A stretch of DNA of 64,000 bases from Thermoleophilaceae bacterium (lineage in GTDB: Bacteria; Actinomycetota; Thermoleophilia; Solirubrobacterales; Thermoleophilaceae). A model generated the notes under the pieces. The model saw only the letters and a list, made by a program, of their open reading frames with translations, was not told where the DNA came from and ran no database searches. Each line of letters opens with the position of its first letter. The first letter of the stretch is position 1. The stretch spans positions 904,823-968,822 of the forward strand of contig JAUJOQ010000001.1 in NCBI GenBank assembly GCA_030447725.1, given 5' to 3'. Positions 60,679-64,000 of the stretch are shown piece after piece. The position numbers were made by a program, and so were the translations under genes.

Positions 60679-62148
60679 GTGATCCTCGCGCTAGATCAGG
60701 GCACCACGGGCTCCACGGCGATCGTCTTCGACGAGGAGGGCCGCGCGGCCGGGCGCTCGCTCAGCGAGTTCGGCCAGCACTTCCCTCGGCCGGGCTGGGT
60801 GGAGCACGACGCGAACGAGATCTGGCAGGTCACGCGGCGGGTGGGCCTCGAGGCCCTCGATGCCGCCGGAGTCAGCGGCCGCGACCTGAAGGCAATAGGA
60901 ATCACCAACCAGCGCGAGACCGTGGTGGCCTGGGATCCTCAGACGGGCGAGCCGCTTCACCGGGCGCTGGTCTGGCAGGACCGGCGGACCGCCGCCCGCT
61001 GCGACGAGCTGCGCGAGTCGGGCCACGAGGAGATCGTGCGGCGGCGCACGGGGCTCGTGCTCGACCCCTACTTCTCGGGCACGAAGATCGAGTGGCTCAT
61101 CCGGGAGGGCGGTGTCGACCCGGGCGCCGCCTTCGGGACGATCGACTCGTGGCTGGTCTTCAAGCTCACCGGCAACCACGCCACCGACCTGTCGAACGCC
61201 TCACGCACGCTGCTGTTCGACATCGACGAGCTCGGCTGGCACGACGAGCTGTGCGGTCCTCTCGGGATCGATCCGGGGTCGTTGCCGGAGCCCAGGGCCA
61301 ACGACGCCGGCTTTGGCGTGACGGTGGAGTTCGGCGGCCGAGTGCCGGTGGCGGGCATCGCCGGCGACCAGCAGGCGGCGCTCTACGGGCAGGCCTGCCA
61401 CTTCCAGGGCCAGGGCAAGAACACCTACGGCACCGGCAGCTTCGTGCTCCAGAACGCCGGCGGCGAGCGGCCCCCCACCGAGGAAGGCCTGCTCACCACG
61501 GTCGCGTGGGGACTTGGCGGTCGGGTGGACTATGCGCTCGAGGCGGCGATCTTCGTGACCGGCGCCGGGGTGCAGTGGCTGCGCGACGGCTTGGGGATCA
61601 TCGAGACGGCAGGGGAGACCGAGGAGCTGGCGCGCTCGCTTGACTCCAACGACGGCGTCTACCTCGTGCCCGCCTTCACGGGGCTTGGCTCGCCGCACTG
61701 GGATCCCTACGCGCGGGGAACGATCGTGGGCCTCACGAGGGGCTCCGGGCGCGCCCATCTCGCCCGCGCCGTGCTCGAGTCGATCGCCTACCAGACGGTC
61801 GACGCCGTGGAGGCCATGCAAACCGCCTCTGGGGTGAAGCTCGACGAGCTGAAGGCCGACGGCGGAGCGGTGCACAACTCCTGGCTGATGCGCTTCCAGG
61901 CGGACGTGCTCGGCGTGCCGGTGGTCGTGCCGGAGGTGTCGGAGACCACGGCCCTCGGCGCCGCCTACCTGGCCGGGGTGGCAACCGGGCTCTGGACCGA
62001 GGAGGACACCCGCGCGATGTGGCGCGAGGCCGCTCGGTACGAGCCGCGGATGGGCGGCTCCGAGCGGGGCCGGCTGCTGGGCGAATGGCGCCGCGCCCTC
62101 GAGCGGGCAGGCGGCTGGGCGCGTAACGAACCGCAGGAGGACGGGTAG
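60679..62148 (+). CDS. glpK: Glycerol kinase
   Basis: 489 aa, full length FGGY kinase that makes glycerol-3-phosphate. Motifs are ILALDQGTTGSTAIVFDEEG, GITNQRETVVAWD, VWQDRRT, IDSWLVFKLTG, GIAGDQQAALYGQ, YGTGSFVL and LKADGGAVHNSWLMRFQAD. It sits 9 bp before an acyltransferase gene, so it may feed phospholipid synthesis as well as glycerol use. The GTG follows a -10 box by 8 nt. Confidence 0.96.
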   Translation: MILALDQGTTGSTAIVFDEEGRAAGRSLSEFGQHFPRPGWVEHDANEIWQVTRRVGLEALDAAGVSGRDLKAIGITNQRETVVAWDPQTGEPLHRALVWQDRRTAARCDELRESGHEEIVRRRTGLVLDPYFSGTKIEWLIREGGVDPGAAFGTIDSWLVFKLTGNHATDLSNASRTLLFDIDELGWHDELCGPLGIDPGSLPEPRANDAGFGVTVEFGGRVPVAGIAGDQQAALYGQACHFQGQGKNTYGTGSFVLQNAGGERPPTEEGLLTTVAWGLGGRVDYALEAAIFVTGAGVQWLRDGLGIIETAGETEELARSLDSNDGVYLVPAFTGLGSPHWDPYARGTIVGLTRGSGRAHLARAVLESIAYQTVDAVEAMQTASGVKLDELKADGGAVHNSWLMRFQADVLGVPVVVPEVSETTALGAAYLAGVATGLWTEEDTRAMWREAARYEPRMGGSERGRLLGEWRRALERAGGWARNEPQEDG

Positions 62149-62157
62149 GCAGCACAG

Positions 62158-62952
62158 ATGGGGGAGGCAGAGAAGCCCAAGGGCAACCTGAAGCCACAGG
62201 TCTACAAGGACCCGAGGCCCGCCGAGCACTTCACGCGCTTCCACGAGCGCACGAGGACCAAGCGCCCCAACTGGATGTACGAGGTGGTGCGACTCGTGCT
62301 TACGCCCTACCTGCTGTTCTTCTTTCGCACCCGCGCAATCGACTCGGACAAGGTGCCCGCCGACGGCCCGGCGATCGTCGCCCCCAACCACTTCTCCTTC
62401 CTCGACCACTTCTTCGTCTCGGTGTACCTGCGGCGGAAGGTGCAGTTCATGGCCAAGTCGCAGCTGTTCGAGATGCCCATGCAGGTGGTCTACAACAACG
62501 GCGGCGTCTTCCCGGTGCGCCGCGGTCAGCGCGACGACGAGGCGTTCAAGACCGCCCACGCGGTGCTGGCGCGCGGAGGCATCGTGGTCATGTACTGCGA
62601 GGGCGGCCGCTCGCGCACGGGCGAGCTCGGCGAGGCCAAGCCCGGCATCGGCCGGCTGGCGCTCGAGTCGGGTGCGCCGATCGTGCCCACGGCGCTGGCG
62701 GGCTCCGAGCGCGTACGCGACTGGAAGCGGCTGCAGTTCCCCAAGGTGACCGTGCAGTTCGGCGATCCGATCCGCTTCGAGCGGGTCGACGATCCAGACC
62801 GCGCGCAGTCGCAGGCCGCCTCCGAGGAGATCTTCTCCCGGATCAAGGGGCTGTGGCACGGGTTGCGAGAGAACGGCCGCACCGCAACCGTGAGGGCCCG
62901 CAGGGCCGCGCGCCAGGGCGAGCCGGCCGGACGCCGGCCCGCGACCGACTGA
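62158..62952 (+). CDS. 1-acyl-sn-glycerol-3-phosphate acyltransferase (PlsC family)
   Basis: 264 aa. The catalytic NHxxxxD is NHFSFLDH, the glycerophosphate-binding motif appears as FPVRRGQRDD, and EGGRSRTGEL and PIVPTAL complete the family pattern. A hydrophobic segment (VVRLVLTPYLLFFF) precedes the catalytic part, so it is membrane-bound. It acylates lysophosphatidate during phospholipid synthesis. The ATG is 9 nt after glpK stops. Confidence 0.92.
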   Translation: MGEAEKPKGNLKPQVYKDPRPAEHFTRFHERTRTKRPNWMYEVVRLVLTPYLLFFFRTRAIDSDKVPADGPAIVAPNHFSFLDHFFVSVYLRRKVQFMAKSQLFEMPMQVVYNNGGVFPVRRGQRDDEAFKTAHAVLARGGIVVMYCEGGRSRTGELGEAKPGIGRLALESGAPIVPTALAGSERVRDWKRLQFPKVTVQFGDPIRFERVDDPDRAQSQAASEEIFSRIKGLWHGLRENGRTATVRARRAARQGEPAGRRPATD

Positions 62953-63007
62953 GCGGCGGTCGCGTCCTGCTGCAGGGTCGACCGTGAAGGCCCTCCTACC
63001 GCACCAT

Positions 63008-63043
63008 CCCGGCTCGCGCCGGCTACGCCCCGGCGCGGCTCCC
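63008..63043. repeat. Possible degenerate copy of dispersed palindromic element
   Basis: GCTCGCGCCGGCTACGCCCC then GGCGCGGCTCC shares the CCGGCTACG...CCGG...GCTCC layout of the decayed half copies in copy C. It may be a distant relative or chance in GC-rich DNA. Confidence 0.3.
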
Positions 63044-63049
63044 TACGCT
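63044..63049 (+). promoter_or_regulatory. -10 box TACGCT of leaderless transglycosylase gene
   Basis: TACGCT is 7 nt before the GTG at 63057. Confidence 0.5.
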
Positions 63050-63056
63050 GCGGAGC

Positions 63057-64000
63057 GTGCTCAACCCCCGCCTGCTCGTTGCACTCGCCGTCGTTTTCGC
63101 CGTCGGCATCGGCGCCTTCCTGGCCCTTCGTGACGCCGGTGGCGTGCCCGACGTTGCGCCGCTGGTGCTTCCTGCCGACGCTTCTGATCCGTTCGCGTAC
63201 TCGGAGGAGCGACGGGCGGACTTCGAGCGGCGGGCCGCGCAGGGTCTCAGCCACGTGCTCTACGAGAAGAGCCCCGGCGGCGTGGTCGCATCGGCGCGAC
63301 GCACGGCGCGCTGGCGGCCGCTGGTCGAGGGAGTGGCATCGGAGGCGGGGCTCGACGCGGACCTGATCGAGGCGATCGTCCTGCTCGAGAGCGCGGGGCG
63401 TCCGGACGCGGTGGCCGACCCGGAGCTCGAGGGCGCCGTGGGGCTGACCCAGATCCTCGCCGGCACCGGCGAGGGCCTGCTGGGGATGCGCGTAGACGTG
63501 GCTCAGAGCCGGAGGCTGACCCGCCGCATCCAGCGTGCCCGGGGCCGGGGCGAGCTGCGCAAGACGAAGCGACTGGAGGCGCTGCGGCGGCGGGTGGATC
63601 ACCGCTTCGATCCTCGCCGAGCCCTCGAGGGCACGGCGCGCTACCTCGACTTCGCGCGAGGCGAGCTCGGGCGCGACGACCTCGCCGTCGTCTCCTACCA
63701 CATGGGCGTGGGCAACCTGACCAGCGTGATAGAGGACTTCGGGGAGGGAGACCGCCCAAGCTACGCGCAACTGTTCTTCGAGAGCTCGCCCTCGAGCCAT
63801 AGCGCAGCGTGGCGGCGCCTTGCCGAGCTCGGCGACGACTCCTCGACCTACCTCTGGCGCGTGCTCGCGGCGCGGGACATCATGCGGCGCTACCGCGAGG
63901 ACCGCGGCGCCCTGGCTCGCCAGGACGAGCTGCAGACGGCCAAGAACTCCGCCGAGGAGGTGCTGCACCCCGGCGACGAGACCGAGCGCTACGCGTCGCC
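63057..64000 (+). CDS. Lytic transglycosylase-like protein, 3' end cut by window
   Basis: 314 residues are visible before the window ends without a stop. A short cytoplasmic end and membrane anchor (LLVALAVVFAVGIGAFLAL) lead to an SLT domain: LDADLIEAIVLLESAGRPDAV contains the catalytic Glu, followed by GAVGLTQILAGTG and later ALEGTARYLDFARGELGRDDLAVVSYHMGVGNL. Such enzymes cleave peptidoglycan glycan strands outside the membrane. The GTG start is leaderless. Confidence 0.85.
   Translation, partial: MLNPRLLVALAVVFAVGIGAFLALRDAGGVPDVAPLVLPADASDPFAYSEERRADFERRAAQGLSHVLYEKSPGGVVASARRTARWRPLVEGVASEAGLDADLIEAIVLLESAGRPDAVADPELEGAVGLTQILAGTGEGLLGMRVDVAQSRRLTRRIQRARGRGELRKTKRLEALRRRVDHRFDPRRALEGTARYLDFARGELGRDDLAVVSYHMGVGNLTSVIEDFGEGDRPSYAQLFFESSPSSHSAAWRRLAELGDDSSTYLWRVLAARDIMRRYREDRGALARQDELQTAKNSAEEVLHPGDETERYAS

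Overview
This is a GC-rich (about 70%) stretch of an actinobacterial chromosome. GTG and TTG starts are frequent, gene ends commonly overlap by 4 bp (ATGA/GTGA), and many genes begin 6-10 nt after a TANNNT -10 box and so look leaderless. Core gene order follows the conserved Rv1003-Rv1026 segment known from Mycobacterium tuberculosis: rsmI, metG, tatD, rsmA, ispE, glmU, prs, rplY, pth, mfd, mazG, eno, ftsB, ppx. CsrA and the divergent accessory genes suggest a deep lineage such as class Thermoleophilia (Solirubrobacterales). That placement is an inference.

Layout. 1-8.6 kb: a co-directional block for sugar phosphorylation (ROK kinase, cut by the window edge), rRNA methylation (RsmI, RsmA), tRNA charging (MetG), wall hydrolysis (M23 peptidase), TatD, isoprenoid synthesis (IspE) and a DedA-PAP2 membrane enzyme. 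8.7-25.1 kb: PucR-type regulator, tRNA-Gln, GlmU, Prs, a frameshifted DUF2269-like gene, reverse-strand AarF and CDP-alcohol transferase genes, RplY, Pth, a methyltransferase, Mfd, a parvulin lipoprotein, MazG and enolase. 25.1-29.6 kb: an accessory insert between eno and ftsB holding a sulfotransferase, a type III polyketide synthase and a convergent NarL-type two-component pair. 29.6-44.4 kb: FtsB, CsrA, a YbdK-type ligase, a pseudo-rhomboid, a hydrolase, CsaA, an ECF sigma factor with a long tail, tRNA-Leu, a large adenylate cyclase-KAP repeat-SpoIIE phosphatase fusion, a ThDP enzyme, a candidate ncRNA, Ppx and initiator tRNA-Met.

44.4-50.9 kb is a lower-GC island directly downstream of tRNA-fMet. 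It holds an HNH nuclease, a truncated phage terminase, and a two-gene reverse-strand module that looks like a defence system: a NACHT NTPase with an N-terminal nuclease-like domain, and an unknown partner. No integrase remains. 50.6-56.4 kb is decayed DNA: a beta-propeller/membrane gene split at a G7 run and truncated next to the island, a response-regulator scrap, and a LacI/MFS pair that lost both N-termini at one deletion point. An intact phytase-like secreted protein lies among them. 56.4-64 kb is mostly intact: F420-type oxidoreductase, GST-like protein, a DUF4396 protein behind a CsoR-type operator, enoyl-CoA hydratase with a biotin carrier, GlpK, PlsC and a lytic transglycosylase cut by the window end.

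The strongest leads are the NACHT module; a dispersed palindromic element (three clear copies) whose stem shows compensatory changes and which has entered mazG in frame; the cyclase-phosphatase fusion; the candidate ncRNA; and the systematic leaderless promoter signature.
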